NCBI RefSeq assembly: GCF_024158035.1
Contig: NZ_JAMZEK010000002.1
Coordinates: forward strand, 310,001 to 374,000
Direction of reading: 5' to 3'
Length of the DNA stretch: 64,000 nt
Origin: Dyella lutea
GTDB taxonomy: Bacteria; Pseudomonadota; Gammaproteobacteria; Xanthomonadales; Rhodanobacteraceae
Numbering within the stretch: position 1 is the first letter of the stretch; every line of letters begins with the position of its first letter. The notes beneath the pieces were generated by a model, which saw only the letters and a program-made list of their open reading frames with translations, did no database searches and was not told the DNA's origin. Positions 32,592 to 42,050 of the stretch are shown one piece after another. The position numbers were made by a program, and so were the translations under genes.

Positions 32592-33095
32592 ATGGACAAC
32601 GACGCACCCGAATCCGCCGCCATCGCTCCGCCCAAGCCGAAGCGCGGCCGGCTGATCATCCTCATCATCGTCGCCCTGCTGGTGCTCGGTGGTGCGGGCG
32701 CCGGGCTGTATGCCGCCTTCGGGCCGAAGCATGCGCCGGCGGACAAGGCCGCCGAGCTGGCCGCCGAGAAGAAGAAGCCAGAGCTGTTCCTGCCGCTGGA
32801 TCCGGCCTTCGTGGTCAATTTCCGCGACGACCAGTCCGCGCGCTACCTGCAGGTGGGCGTCACGCTGATGAGCCACGAGCAGGCCTCGCTGGATGTCGCC
32901 AAGGAAGCCCAGCCGGTGATCCGCAACCAACTGCTGCTGCTGTTCAGCGGGCAGAGCTACCAGAACCTGATCGACGCGGCCGGCAAGGAGAAGCTGCAGG
33001 CGCAGGCGCTGGCCGCGGTGCAGAAGATCATGCAGGAGCGCACCGGCAAGCCCGGCATCGACGCCCTGTACTTCACCAGTTTCGTGATGCAGTGA
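32592..33095 (+). CDS. fliL: Flagellar basal body-associated protein FliL
   Basis: A 167-aa inner-membrane protein with a short cytoplasmic N-terminus, one transmembrane helix (about residues 18-40) and a periplasmic domain with the FliL signature near the end (TGKPGIDALYFTSFVMQ). It supports stator function around the MS ring. GAGGG precedes the ATG. First gene after the sigma-54 promoter and 16 nt before fliM. Confidence 0.95.
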   Translation: MDNDAPESAAIAPPKPKRGRLIILIIVALLVLGGAGAGLYAAFGPKHAPADKAAELAAEKKKPELFLPLDPAFVVNFRDDQSARYLQVGVTLMSHEQASLDVAKEAQPVIRNQLLLLFSGQSYQNLIDAAGKEKLQAQALAAVQKIMQERTGKPGIDALYFTSFVMQ

Positions 33096-33111
33096 TCGAC
33101 GGAGACCGGCG

Positions 33112-34128
33112 ATGAGCGACCTGCTTTCCCAGGACGAAATCGATGCCCTCCTCAATGGCGTGGAGGGCGGCGCGGTCGAGACCGAGACCGACGAGCCGAT
33201 GCCGCGCGATGCCGTCATCCAGTACGACTTCACCCAGCAGGACCGCATCGTGCGCGGTCGCCTGCCCACGCTGGAGATGGTCAACGACCGCTTCGCGCGC
33301 TACTTCCGCACCGGCGTGTTCAACGTGCTGCGCAAGACCGCCGAGGTCTCGGTGCTGGGCGTGAAGATGGTCAAGTTCGCCGAGTACGTGCACGGCCTGG
33401 CCGTGCCCAGCAACCTCAACCTGGTGAAGATCAAGCCGTTGCGCGGCACCGCCCTGGTGGTGATGGAGCCACGCCTGGTGTTCACCGTGATCGACAACTT
33501 CTTCGGCGGCGACGGCCGCTTCCATGCCCGCATCGAGGGTCGCGATTTCACCGCCACCGAGAACCGGGTGATCCAGATCATGCTGGTCGAGCTGTTCGCC
33601 GCCATGGTCGAGGCCTGGGCGCCGGTGCTGCCGCTGGAGTTCGAGTACCTCAATTCCGAGATCAACCCGCAGTTCGCCAACATCGTCAGCCCGACCGAGA
33701 CGGTGGTGGTGTCGCGCTTCCACGTCGAGCTGGACGGCGGCGGCGGCGAGATCCACCTGACCCTGCCGTACGCGATGGTCGAGCCGATCCGCACCCTGCT
33801 CGACGCCGGCGTGCAGAGCGACCGCGTCGACCGCGACGACCGCTGGAGCGAGACCCTGCACGAGGAAATCCTCGACGCCGAGGTCGAGATCACCTCGCTG
33901 CTGCTGGAGACCGAGCTGGCCATCGGCGACTTCCTGCAACTGCGCCCGGGCGACGTGATCCCGGTGCCGATGCCCGACCTGACCACCGTATTCGCCGAGG
34001 ACGTGCCGATCTTCCGCGGCCGCTACGGCCAGACCAACGGCCACAAGGCCGTGCGATTCCAAGCCCCCGCCGGCCGCCGCGAGGCGCGCCAGACCAGTGA
34101 TTTCTCCATGGAGCAGAACCCGTCATGA
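33112..34128 (+). CDS. fliM: Flagellar motor switch protein FliM
   Basis: A 338-aa C-ring protein. The N-terminal CheY-binding peptide LLSQDEIDALLNG is intact. The middle CheC-like domain includes NLVKIKPLRGTALVVMEPRLVF, and the C-terminal SpoA domain contacts FliN. Binding of phospho-CheY switches rotation. Overlaps fliN by ATGA. Confidence 0.97.
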   Translation: MSDLLSQDEIDALLNGVEGGAVETETDEPMPRDAVIQYDFTQQDRIVRGRLPTLEMVNDRFARYFRTGVFNVLRKTAEVSVLGVKMVKFAEYVHGLAVPSNLNLVKIKPLRGTALVVMEPRLVFTVIDNFFGGDGRFHARIEGRDFTATENRVIQIMLVELFAAMVEAWAPVLPLEFEYLNSEINPQFANIVSPTETVVVSRFHVELDGGGGEIHLTLPYAMVEPIRTLLDAGVQSDRVDRDDRWSETLHEEILDAEVEITSLLLETELAIGDFLQLRPGDVIPVPMPDLTTVFAEDVPIFRGRYGQTNGHKAVRFQAPAGRREARQTSDFSMEQNPS

Positions 34129-34454
34129 GCACCACGCCCGAAGCCGCCCAGGCCGCCGCCGAGCGCGTTCCGCTGGAAAACATGGACCACCACGACGTCA
34201 ACCTCGACATGATCCTCGACGTGCCGGTCACGTTGGCGATGGAGGTCGGCCGTACCCGCATCAGCATCCGCAACCTGCTGCAGCTCAACCAGGGCTCGGT
34301 GGTGGAGCTGGACCGCGCCGCCGGCGAGCCGCTGGACGTGTTCGTCAACGGCACCCTGGTGGCCCACGGCGAAGTGGTGGTGATCAACGAGAAGTTCGGC
34401 ATCCGCCTGACCGACGTGATCAGCCCCGCCGAGCGCGTGCGCAAGCTGCGCTGA
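34125..34454 (+). CDS. fliN: Flagellar motor switch protein FliN
   Basis: A 109-aa SpoA-domain protein of the C-ring base. It has the core MILDVPVTLAMEVGRTRISIRNLLQLNQGSVV and the ending KFGIRLTDVI. It has the short N-terminus typical of the group. Start overlaps the fliM stop. Confidence 0.97.
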   Translation: MSTTPEAAQAAAERVPLENMDHHDVNLDMILDVPVTLAMEVGRTRISIRNLLQLNQGSVVELDRAAGEPLDVFVNGTLVAHGEVVVINEKFGIRLTDVISPAERVRKLR

Positions 34455-34467
34455 GGCGGACCGCATC

Positions 34468-34869
34468 GTGCTCGCCCTCCTTGCCCAGGCCGCGCCGGCC
34501 GCGGCTGCCGCCGCCAACACGGCGACCGACTTCAACGTCGGTGCCGAGCTGCTGCGTGTGGTGCTCAGCCTGGCCGGCATCATCGGCCTGATCTTCGCCG
34601 CCGGCTGGCTCAGCAAGCGCCTGCAGGCGCGCACCGTGCCCGGCGGCCGGCGCATCCGCTGCGTGGAGACGCTGGCAGTCGGCGCGCGCGACCGCGTGCT
34701 GCTGCTCGAGGCCCACGGCAAGCGCCTGCTGGTCGGTGCCGGCCCGGGCGGGCTGCGCACTCTGCACGTGTTCGACGGCGAACTGCCGCCGCCGGAGGAA
34801 GCCGCTCCGCCGGCCGCGCCGGTACCGGGCTTCGCCGAGCTGCTCAACCGCTGGAAGCGCACGCCATGA
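34468..34869 (+). CDS. fliO: Flagellar biosynthetic protein FliO
   Basis: A 133-aa membrane protein that assists FliP ring assembly. Starts at GTG. A transmembrane helix at about residues 26-46 is followed by the FliO soluble region ([25 protein letters not shown]). ATGA overlap with fliP. Confidence 0.9.
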   Translation: MLALLAQAAPAAAAAANTATDFNVGAELLRVVLSLAGIIGLIFAAGWLSKRLQARTVPGGRRIRCVETLAVGARDRVLLLEAHGKRLLVGAGPGGLRTLHVFDGELPPPEEAAPPAAPVPGFAELLNRWKRTP

Positions 34870-35702
34870 TCGCCTCGCGCATCTCCCTCCGTCTCGCGCA
34901 GTTGGTGCTGCTGCTGGTCCTGGCCCTGCTGCCGCTGGTCGGCCACGCCACGCCGCAGTCCGCACCGGCCGCGGCCCCCTCGACGTCGGCGATCAGCATG
35001 CCGACCCTGCCGTCCGCCACGGGCGCCGGCATCCCCGTGCTCACCGTGAAGAGCGCGCCGGGCGGCGGCCAGAACTGGACGCTGTCGCTGCAGGTACTGG
35101 CCCTGATGACGGTGCTGACCCTGCTGCCGGCGGTGCTGCTGATGATGACCTCGTTCACCCGGATCATCATCGTGCTCGGCTTCCTGCGCCAGGCGCTGGG
35201 CACGCAGTCCACGCCGCCGAACCAGGTGCTGCTGGGGCTGGCGCTGTTCCTGACCCTGTTCGTGATGTCGCCGGTCATGAACAAGGCGTACACCGATGGC
35301 GTCAAGCCGTACATGGACGGCCAGCTCAGCGCCGAGCAGGCGCTGCCGGCGGCCACCGCGCCGTTCAAGCGCTTCATGCTCGACCAGACCCGTGACGCCG
35401 ACCTGCAGATGTTCACGCATCTGGCCGGCGACCAGCCCTACGCCAGCAAGGACGCCGTGCCGCTGCGCGTGGCGATGCCGGCCTTCGTCACCTCGGAGCT
35501 CAAGACCGCGTTCCAGATGGGCTTCCTGCTGTTCATCCCGTTCCTGATCATCGACCTGGTGGTGGCCAGCGTGCTGATGTCGATGGGCATGATGATGGTC
35601 TCGCCGATGATCATCTCGCTGCCGTTCAAGATCATGCTGTTCGTGTTGGTCGACGGCTGGACCCTGCTGATCGGCACCCTGGCCGGGAGCTTCTACACAT
35701 GA
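34866..35702 (+). CDS. fliP: Flagellar type III export protein FliP
   Basis: A 278-aa component of the export gate (FliP5Q4R1). It has an N-terminal signal peptide ending near LVGHA and the family signatures [20 protein letters not shown] and [19 protein letters not shown] residues. Followed by an unusual 118-nt gap before fliQ. Confidence 0.97.
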   Translation: MIASRISLRLAQLVLLLVLALLPLVGHATPQSAPAAAPSTSAISMPTLPSATGAGIPVLTVKSAPGGGQNWTLSLQVLALMTVLTLLPAVLLMMTSFTRIIIVLGFLRQALGTQSTPPNQVLLGLALFLTLFVMSPVMNKAYTDGVKPYMDGQLSAEQALPAATAPFKRFMLDQTRDADLQMFTHLAGDQPYASKDAVPLRVAMPAFVTSELKTAFQMGFLLFIPFLIIDLVVASVLMSMGMMMVSPMIISLPFKIMLFVLVDGWTLLIGTLAGSFYT

Positions 35703-35725
35703 TCCCCGCCCCCCATCGATGCCCT

Positions 35726-35750
35726 GTAGGAGCCCGCTCGCGGGCGATGC
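35726..35750. repeat. REP half-element, GTAGGAGCCCGC family
   Basis: GTAGGAGCCCGCTCGCGGGC followed by GATGC is the same unit as the paired copy at 61470-61550. It lies between fliP and fliQ. Confidence 0.75.
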
Positions 35751-35777
35751 TTTCCAAAGGCCTCCCCCTCCCCCCAA

Positions 35778-35808
35778 CCCTCTCCCCCGGCGTGGCCAGG
35801 GGAGAGGG
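35778..35808. repeat. Palindrome CCCTCTCCCC/GGGGAGAGGG between fliP and fliQ
   Basis: Perfect 10-bp arms with an 11-nt loop. No T-run follows, so it is a repeat or RNA-processing hairpin rather than a terminator. Confidence 0.6.
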
Positions 35809-35820
35809 AGCGAAGCTGCC

Positions 35821-36090
35821 ATGACGCCCGAATCCGTTATCCAGTTCGGCCAGCACGCGCTGTACGTCGCCATGCTGGTCGCCGCGCCGCTGCTGCTCAC
35901 CGCGCTGGCCGTGGGCCTGCTGATCGGCGTGATCCAGGCGGCTACCCAGATCAACGAGATGACGCTGAGCTTCATCCCCAAGCTGATCGCGATGGCCGCG
36001 GTGGCGCTGATCACCGGCCCGTGGATGCTGCGCACCCTGGTGCGCTTCACCCACGACCTGATCACCGGCCTGCCCGGGGCGATCAAGTGA
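35821..36090 (+). CDS. fliQ: Flagellar export protein FliQ
   Basis: An 89-aa export-gate subunit of two transmembrane helices. The conserved segment IGVIQAATQINEMTLSFIPK is intact. ATG at 35821 gives the family start MTPESVIQFGQ; in-frame upstream codons come from the repeat. The last bases overlap the fliR start. Confidence 0.96.
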   Translation: MTPESVIQFGQHALYVAMLVAAPLLLTALAVGLLIGVIQAATQINEMTLSFIPKLIAMAAVALITGPWMLRTLVRFTHDLITGLPGAIK

Positions 36091-36854
36091 CCGAGGTCGA
36101 CCTGGCCCAGCTGCAGCAGTGGGTCGGCTCGCTGCTGTGGGCGCTGGGTCGGGTCGGCGGGCTGGTGCTGGTGGCGCCGGTGTTCGGCAATCCGATGCTG
36201 CCGGCGCGCATCCGCGTCGGCGTCACCGTGCTGCTCACCGTGGTGCTGGCGCCACTGTCGCCGGCCGCCGTCGACCCGCTGTCGGCCGCCGGCGTGGGCA
36301 CCATGGTCGGCCAGGTACTGATCGGTGCGGCGATCGGCTTCGTGCTGCGGCTGGTGTTCGAGGCGGTCGCCTTCGGCGGCCAGCTGGTGGCGCAGAGCAT
36401 GAGCCTGGGCTTCTCCGAGGTGGTCAACCCCGAAGGCGGCGGCAGCACGCCGTCGCTGAGCCAGCTCTACATGATCCTGGTGACGCTGATCTTCCTGGCG
36501 ATGAACGGTCATCTGCAGCTGGTTGCGTTGCTGGCCGAGAGCTTCCGCACGCTGCCGCCGGGGCACGGCACGCTGGGGCCCGACGCGCTGCATGCGGTGG
36601 TGATGTTCGGCACCCAGCTGTTCGCCGGTGCCGTGCGCGTGGCGCTGCCGGCGGTGACCTCGCTGCTGGTGGTGAATATCGGCTTTGCCGCGATCAGCCG
36701 CGCCGCGCCGTCGATGAATCTGTTCGCGGTCGGCTTCCCGATCACCGTCACCCTGGGCATGGTGGTGCTGTGGCTGTCGCTGCGCAGCCTGCCCGGTGCG
36801 TTCGAATCGTTGACCGACAAGGCCTGGTCGCTGATGGGCGACCTGGTTCACTAG
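36087..36854 (+). CDS. fliR: Flagellar export protein FliR
   Basis: A 255-aa export-gate subunit with six helices. Starts at a GTG overlapping the fliQ stop (GTGA). Family segments RVGGLVLVAPVFGNPMLPAR and GEGGSTPSL-like NPEGGGSTPS are present. Confidence 0.95.
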   Translation: MTEVDLAQLQQWVGSLLWALGRVGGLVLVAPVFGNPMLPARIRVGVTVLLTVVLAPLSPAAVDPLSAAGVGTMVGQVLIGAAIGFVLRLVFEAVAFGGQLVAQSMSLGFSEVVNPEGGGSTPSLSQLYMILVTLIFLAMNGHLQLVALLAESFRTLPPGHGTLGPDALHAVVMFGTQLFAGAVRVALPAVTSLLVVNIGFAAISRAAPSMNLFAVGFPITVTLGMVVLWLSLRSLPGAFESLTDKAWSLMGDLVH

Positions 36855-36864
36855 GAGGCGCGCC

Positions 36865-38004
36865 ATGAGCGAGGAAAGCAGCGCCGAAGACCGCACCGAA
36901 CAACCTTCCGAAAAACGCCTCAAGGAAGCGCGCGAGAAAGGCGACGTCCCGCGATCGCGCGACCTCGCCGGCGCCCTGGTGGTGCTGGCCGGGGTGGCCG
37001 CCCTGATGGCCACCGCGCCCTCGGCGATGGAGCACGCCCGTGCCATCTACGGGCTGGGCCTGCATTACAGCCGCGACGCGCTGTTCTCCGAGGCCTTGCC
37101 GGGGCGGGTGCTGCACGAGGCATTGAGCGAGGCGCTGGCGATGTTCGCGCCGGTGGCCATCGCCACCGTGCTGGCCACCCTGGCCGGCCCGATCCTGCTC
37201 GGTGGCCTGAACTTCAGCGCCGAGGCGCTGCAGCCGAAGTTCGAGCGGATGGATCCGATCGCCGGCCTGGGCCGGATCTTCGCCATGCGTGGCCTGGTGG
37301 AGCTGGGCAAGGCGCTGGTCAAGCTGGCGCTGATCGGCTTTGCACTGGTGCTGCTTTTACGTCACTGGGAAGCCGATTTATTGACGACCGGCCGCGGCGA
37401 CGTCGAGTTCGGCATCGCCTCGTCGATCGGCCTGCTCGGCCGCGCCGCGCTCACCTTCGGGGTGATCCTGGGACTGATCGGCGGCTTCGACGCGCTGTAC
37501 CAGCGCTTCGACCACAACAAGCGCTTGCGCATGACCAAGCAGGAGCTCAAGGACGAGGCCAAGGAGACCGAGGGCAACCCCGAGCTCAAGGGCCGCATCC
37601 GCCAGGTGCAGTACCAGATGGCGCAGCGCCGGATGATGCAGGACCTGCCCACCGCCGACGTCGTGGTGACCAACCCGACCCACTTCGCGGTGGCCCTGAA
37701 ATACGACGAAAACCGCTTCGGCGCGCCGCGCGTGATCGCCAAGGGCGTGGACGTGATGGCCCAGCAGATCCGCGCCGTGGCGAGCGGCCACCGCATTCCC
37801 CTGGTCGAGGCGCCGCCGTTGGCACGCGCTTTGTATGCAACGACCGAGCTGGGTCGGGAAATCCCCGCGTCGCTGTATGTCGCGGTGGCGCAGATCCTGG
37901 CCTACGTCTTCCAGCTGAAGACGGCCACCGCCCGGGGCGACGCCCCGCCGAAGCCGCCCCAGCCGGATGTCGATCCGGACCTGATGGGTCCATACAAGTT
38001 GTAG
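36865..38004 (+). CDS. flhB: Flagellar export substrate-specificity switch FlhB
   Basis: A 379-aa protein. The membrane part has four helices. The cytoplasmic domain has the autocleavage motif NPTH at residues 270-273, cut between N and P to switch export from hook to filament proteins under FliK control. The acidic/basic N-terminus DRTEQPSEKRLKEAREKG is typical. The REP pair after it separates it from flhA. Confidence 0.97.
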   Translation: MSEESSAEDRTEQPSEKRLKEAREKGDVPRSRDLAGALVVLAGVAALMATAPSAMEHARAIYGLGLHYSRDALFSEALPGRVLHEALSEALAMFAPVAIATVLATLAGPILLGGLNFSAEALQPKFERMDPIAGLGRIFAMRGLVELGKALVKLALIGFALVLLLRHWEADLLTTGRGDVEFGIASSIGLLGRAALTFGVILGLIGGFDALYQRFDHNKRLRMTKQELKDEAKETEGNPELKGRIRQVQYQMAQRRMMQDLPTADVVVTNPTHFAVALKYDENRFGAPRVIAKGVDVMAQQIRAVASGHRIPLVEAPPLARALYATTELGREIPASLYVAVAQILAYVFQLKTATARGDAPPKPPQPDVDPDLMGPYKL

Positions 38005-38026
38005 CGGTGATGGAGAGGGCTTTTGC

Positions 38027-38108
38027 CCGTCATCCCAGCGCAGGCTGGGATCCAGTGCCTCGGGATGTCCCGACAGTCACTGGATTCCGGCTTTCGCCGG
38101 AATGACGG
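38027..38108. repeat. Inverted repeat element (CGTCATYCC family) between flhB and flhA
   Basis: CCGTCATCCCAGCGCAGGCT and its diverged inverse ending GCCGGAATGACGG flank a central segment with CCAGTG/CACTGG. This type of dispersed extragenic palindrome is common in proteobacterial genomes. It lies inside the operon, 42 nt before flhA. Confidence 0.7.
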
Positions 38109-38149
38109 AGAGGGCGTCCCGGCACCGCGCCACCCAAGGGAAACAAGCC

Positions 38150-40240
38150 ATGGCCGCTGTCGGTGCACTGAACAACCTCAAGCAGATCGGACGACGTGGC
38201 ATAGGGGCACCGGTGATCCTGCTGGCGGCGCTGGCGATGATCATGCTGCCGCTGCCGCCGTTCCTGCTGGACATGCTGTTCAGCTTCAACATCGCGCTGT
38301 CGCTGGTGATCCTGCTGGCGGTGATCTACGTGATGCGGCCGCTGGAGTTCGCCGCCTTCCCGACCGTGGTGCTGATGGCCACCCTGCTGCGGCTGGCGCT
38401 GAACATCGCCTCCACCCGCGTGGTGCTGATGCACGGCCACGACGGCCCCGGCGCCGCCGGCAAGGTGATCGAGGCGTTCGGCGAGTTCGTCATCGGCGGC
38501 AACTTCGCGGTCGGCCTGGTGGTGTTCGCGATCCTCACCATCATCAACTTCGTGGTGGTCACCAAGGGCGCCACCCGCGTGTCGGAAGTGACTGCCCGTT
38601 TCACCCTGGACGCGATGCCCGGCAAGCAGATGGCGATCGACGCCGACCTCAATGCCGGCCTGCTGACCCAGGAGCAGGCGCGCGAGCGCCGCCAGGAAGT
38701 GCGCGAGGAGGCGGACTTCTACGGCTCGATGGACGGTGCGTCGAAGTTCGTCCGCGGCGACGCCACCGCCGGCATCCTCATCCTCATCATCAACATCGTC
38801 GGCGGCTTCTTCGTCGGCGTGCTGCAGCACGGCCTGTCCGCCAGCGAGGCGGCCCGCACCTACACCCTGCTCACCATCGGCGACGGCCTGGTCGCGCAGG
38901 TGCCCTCGCTGATGCTGTCCATCGCCGCCGCGGTGATCGTCACCCGCGTGTCCAAGGCGCAGGACATGGGCAAGCAGCTGGTGTCGCAGATCTTCGGCCA
39001 GCCGCGCGCGCTGGCGGTAGCCGGTGCCGTGCTGGGCGTCATGGGCCTGGTGCCGGGCATGCCGAACATCGCTTTCCTGCTGCTCGCCTGCACCTGTGGT
39101 GCGGCCGCCTGGCTGATGCTCCGGCGCGAGCGCGATGCCGCCGCGCGCGTGGCGCAGCAGGCCGCCGACGTGCCGGCACCGGCCGCGCCGACCGAGCGCC
39201 TGGAGCTGGGCTGGGAGGACGTGGCCAGCGTCGACCCGCTGGGCCTGGAGGTCGGCTACCGGCTGATCCCGCTGGTGGACACCCACCAGGGCGGCGAGCT
39301 GATGGGGCGGATCAAGTCGGTGCGCCGCAAGCTGTCGCAGGAGCTGGGCTTCCTGGTGCCGCCGGTGCACATCCGCGACAACCTGGACTTAGGTCCCAAC
39401 ACCTACCGCATCACCCTGATGGGCGTGCCGATGGGCGAGGCCGAGGTGCACACCGAGCGCCTGCTGGCGATCAATCCCGGCCAGGTGCACGGCCAGGTGC
39501 CGGGCATCGCCACGCGCGACCCGGCGTTCGGGCTGGAGGCGGTGTGGATCGAGCAGGGCCAGCGCGACAACGCGCAGTCGCTCGGCTACACCGTGGTCGA
39601 TCCGGCCACCGTGGTCGCCACCCACCTCTCGCACATCCTGGGCAACCATGCCCACGAGCTGCTCAGCCACCAGGACGTGCAGCAGCTGCTCGACCGCCTG
39701 GCGCAGAGCGCGCCGAAGCTGGTCGAGGACCTGGTGCCCAAGCGCCTGCCGCTGGGCACGGTGGTCAAGGTGCTGCAGAACCTGCTGGCCGAGCGGGTGC
39801 CGATCCGCAACATGCGCTCGATCGTCGAATCGTTGGCGGAGCACGCCAGCCAGAGTCAGGATCCCGGCGTCCTCACCTCGGCCGTCCGGGTCGCCCTGGG
39901 CCGGCAGATCGTGCAGGAGATCACGGGACTGGGCACCGAGGTGCCGGTCATCACGCTGGCGCCCGAACTGGAGCAGATCCTCACCCAGTCGCTCACCGGC
40001 AACGGCGGCACCGGTGCCGCGGTGGAGCCGGGCCTGGCCGACCGCCTGCAGCAGGGCGTGGCCGACGCCGCGCGCAAGCAGGAGATGAGCGGCGAACCGG
40101 CCGTGCTGCTCGTTTCGCCGCCGCTGCGGCCATGGCTCGCGCGCTTCACCCGCCACGTGGCACAGAACCTGCACGTACTCGCCTACAACGAGGTGCCTGA
40201 CAACCGCCGGGTGCGGCTGGTGCAGGCGCTGGGACGCTGA
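38150..40240 (+). CDS. flhA: Flagellar export protein FlhA
   Basis: A 696-aa export apparatus protein. Eight N-terminal helices include the FHIPEP region (STRVVLMHGHDGPGAAGKVIEAFG and the loop DLNAGLLTQEQARERR). A large cytoplasmic domain forms the nonameric ring and binds chaperone-substrate complexes. ATG at 38150 with AAGGGAAA upstream. Confidence 0.97.
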   Translation: MAAVGALNNLKQIGRRGIGAPVILLAALAMIMLPLPPFLLDMLFSFNIALSLVILLAVIYVMRPLEFAAFPTVVLMATLLRLALNIASTRVVLMHGHDGPGAAGKVIEAFGEFVIGGNFAVGLVVFAILTIINFVVVTKGATRVSEVTARFTLDAMPGKQMAIDADLNAGLLTQEQARERRQEVREEADFYGSMDGASKFVRGDATAGILILIINIVGGFFVGVLQHGLSASEAARTYTLLTIGDGLVAQVPSLMLSIAAAVIVTRVSKAQDMGKQLVSQIFGQPRALAVAGAVLGVMGLVPGMPNIAFLLLACTCGAAAWLMLRRERDAAARVAQQAADVPAPAAPTERLELGWEDVASVDPLGLEVGYRLIPLVDTHQGGELMGRIKSVRRKLSQELGFLVPPVHIRDNLDLGPNTYRITLMGVPMGEAEVHTERLLAINPGQVHGQVPGIATRDPAFGLEAVWIEQGQRDNAQSLGYTVVDPATVVATHLSHILGNHAHELLSHQDVQQLLDRLAQSAPKLVEDLVPKRLPLGTVVKVLQNLLAERVPIRNMRSIVESLAEHASQSQDPGVLTSAVRVALGRQIVQEITGLGTEVPVITLAPELEQILTQSLTGNGGTGAAVEPGLADRLQQGVADAARKQEMSGEPAVLLVSPPLRPWLARFTRHVAQNLHVLAYNEVPDNRRVRLVQALGR

Positions 40241-40254
40241 GCGAGGAATCCGCA

Positions 40255-40443
40255 ATGAGCACTGACCGACATGTCACGAACGAGCAGCCGCAGGCCGTGC
40301 GGCCGCAAGCCGCGGCGGACTGGCACCGCGTGGCGGGCCATCCGGCCGGCATCCTCGTGTTGACCGACACCCCGGTCCGCCGCGCCACCGCACGTCCATC
40401 CGTCCCGGTTTCCCGCACTTCGCCGCGGAGCAAGCACGCATGA
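40255..40443 (+). CDS. Small hypothetical ORF between flhA and flhF
   Basis: A 62-aa ORF with GAGGAA 7 nt before its ATG. Its stop overlaps the flhF start in ATGA, the same coupling seen through the operon. The product is basic, has no membrane segment and no known motif (MSTDRHVTNEQPQAV start). It may be a real coupling peptide or chance; codon pattern alone does not decide. Confidence 0.4.
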   Translation: MSTDRHVTNEQPQAVRPQAAADWHRVAGHPAGILVLTDTPVRRATARPSVPVSRTSPRSKHA

Positions 40444-42050
40444 AGATCAAACGTTTCGTCGCCGCGGACATGCGCCAGGCCATGCGCCTGGTGCGCGAGG
40501 AGCAGGGTCCGGATGCGGTGATCCTGTCCACCCGTCGACTGCCCGAAGGCATCGAGATCATCGCCGCGCTGGACTACGACGAGGCGCTGGTGCGCGAGGC
40601 CGCCCGCCACGGCGCCCCGGCTGCCGGTGACGTGGCGCCGACGCCGGAAGTCAAAGCGCCGACGCCGGCCGAACACGTGCCGGCCGCCCGTCACGGTCGC
40701 CTCGGCCGTCGCCTGCTGCAGGACACCCCGGAGCCGACCACCGAGGCAACGCCCGCCGCCGCCGCTGCGCCGGCCGATCGGCTGCAGCCGGCATCCCGGC
40801 CGGTGGCACCGGCGCGTCCCTATGGTGAGGATCTGGCGGAGGATACCGTGGCCCTGTCGTCGCCGACGGTCCGTCGCGCCCCGGTCCCGCCCGCCGCGCC
40901 CACATCGAACGCCTCGAACGCCCCGGCGCGCATCGCCATGCCGGTGGCGCGTCGCAGCGCCGCCCCGGTGGCCGCGGAGGCCGCGCCGGCGCCGAAGCCT
41001 GCCGCGGCGATCCCGTCGGCCCCGGCTCCGGTCCCCGCCCCGGCGCCGGCCGAGGCGAAGGTCGCCGCGAACGAGGCCCCGACCGTGCACCCGGCGATCG
41101 AGCGCGCCATGCAGGACACCGCGCGCATGCGCGCCGAGTTGGGCTTCCTGCGCGAGATGCTGGAAATGCAGCTGTCCAGCCTGGCCTGGAACGACATGGA
41201 GCGCCGCCACCCGCTGCGCGCCCGCGTGCTGCGCGAACTCACCCGCCTCGGTATCGACGCCGACGTCGCCCGCAAGCTGGCCGACGACCTGCCCGAGCAG
41301 ATCAGTGCCGAACAGGCGCGCTACCTGCCGCTGGGCATGCTCAGCCGCAGCGTGGCGATCAGCGGTCGCGGCGACAGCGACGGCGGGATGACCGCCCTGG
41401 TCGGCCCGACCGGCGTGGGCAAGACCACAACGATTGCCAAACTCGCCGCCAGGGCGGTGGTGCGCCACGGTGCCGCCAACGTGGCGCTGGTCAGCACCGA
41501 CCACTACCGCATCGGCGCCGCCGCCCAGCTGGAGCACTACGGCCGCCTGATGGGCGTGCGCGTGTATCCGGCCGACGACGCGGCGAGCCTGCGCCAGGTG
41601 CTGGAGATGTTGAAGGGCAAGCACACCGTGCTGATCGACACCGCCGGCGTGTCCGGCACCGATCCGCGGCTGGAGCAGCAGATGGACGTGCTCAACGAGG
41701 TCGCCCACAGCGACGGCATCGCGCTGCGCATCTCGCTGGTGCTGGCGGCCAACTCGCAGTCGCAGTCGCTGGAGGAATCGGTACGCGCCTACATGCCGCT
41801 GGAGCCGGCCAGCGTGGTGCTGACCAAGCTCGACGAGGCGCCGAACCTCGGTGGCGCGCTGTCGGTGCTGATCCGCCACAGGCTGCCGCTGGACTACACC
41901 ACCGACGGCCAGCGCGTGCCCGAAGACCTCGCCGTGGCCGACGCCCGCGTGCTGGTGCTGCGCGCCGCGCACGCGCTGAAGACCGCCGCACCGCCGCTGG
42001 ACGACGGCATGCTGGCCGAGCGCTTCGGCTTCCAGGCGGCCCACGCATGA
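40440..42050 (+). CDS. flhF: Flagellar GTPase FlhF
   Basis: A 536-aa SRP-type GTPase that sets the polar site and number of flagella. The basic N-terminus (MKIKRFVAADMRQAM) leads into an Ala/Pro-rich linker of about 150 residues. The N and G domains have G1 GPTGVGKTTTIAKLAAR, then STDHYRIGAAAQLE, DTAG and TKLDE. Coupled to flhG. Confidence 0.96.
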   Translation: MKIKRFVAADMRQAMRLVREEQGPDAVILSTRRLPEGIEIIAALDYDEALVREAARHGAPAAGDVAPTPEVKAPTPAEHVPAARHGRLGRRLLQDTPEPTTEATPAAAAAPADRLQPASRPVAPARPYGEDLAEDTVALSSPTVRRAPVPPAAPTSNASNAPARIAMPVARRSAAPVAAEAAPAPKPAAAIPSAPAPVPAPAPAEAKVAANEAPTVHPAIERAMQDTARMRAELGFLREMLEMQLSSLAWNDMERRHPLRARVLRELTRLGIDADVARKLADDLPEQISAEQARYLPLGMLSRSVAISGRGDSDGGMTALVGPTGVGKTTTIAKLAARAVVRHGAANVALVSTDHYRIGAAAQLEHYGRLMGVRVYPADDAASLRQVLEMLKGKHTVLIDTAGVSGTDPRLEQQMDVLNEVAHSDGIALRISLVLAANSQSQSLEESVRAYMPLEPASVVLTKLDEAPNLGGALSVLIRHRLPLDYTTDGQRVPEDLAVADARVLVLRAAHALKTAAPPLDDGMLAERFGFQAAHA

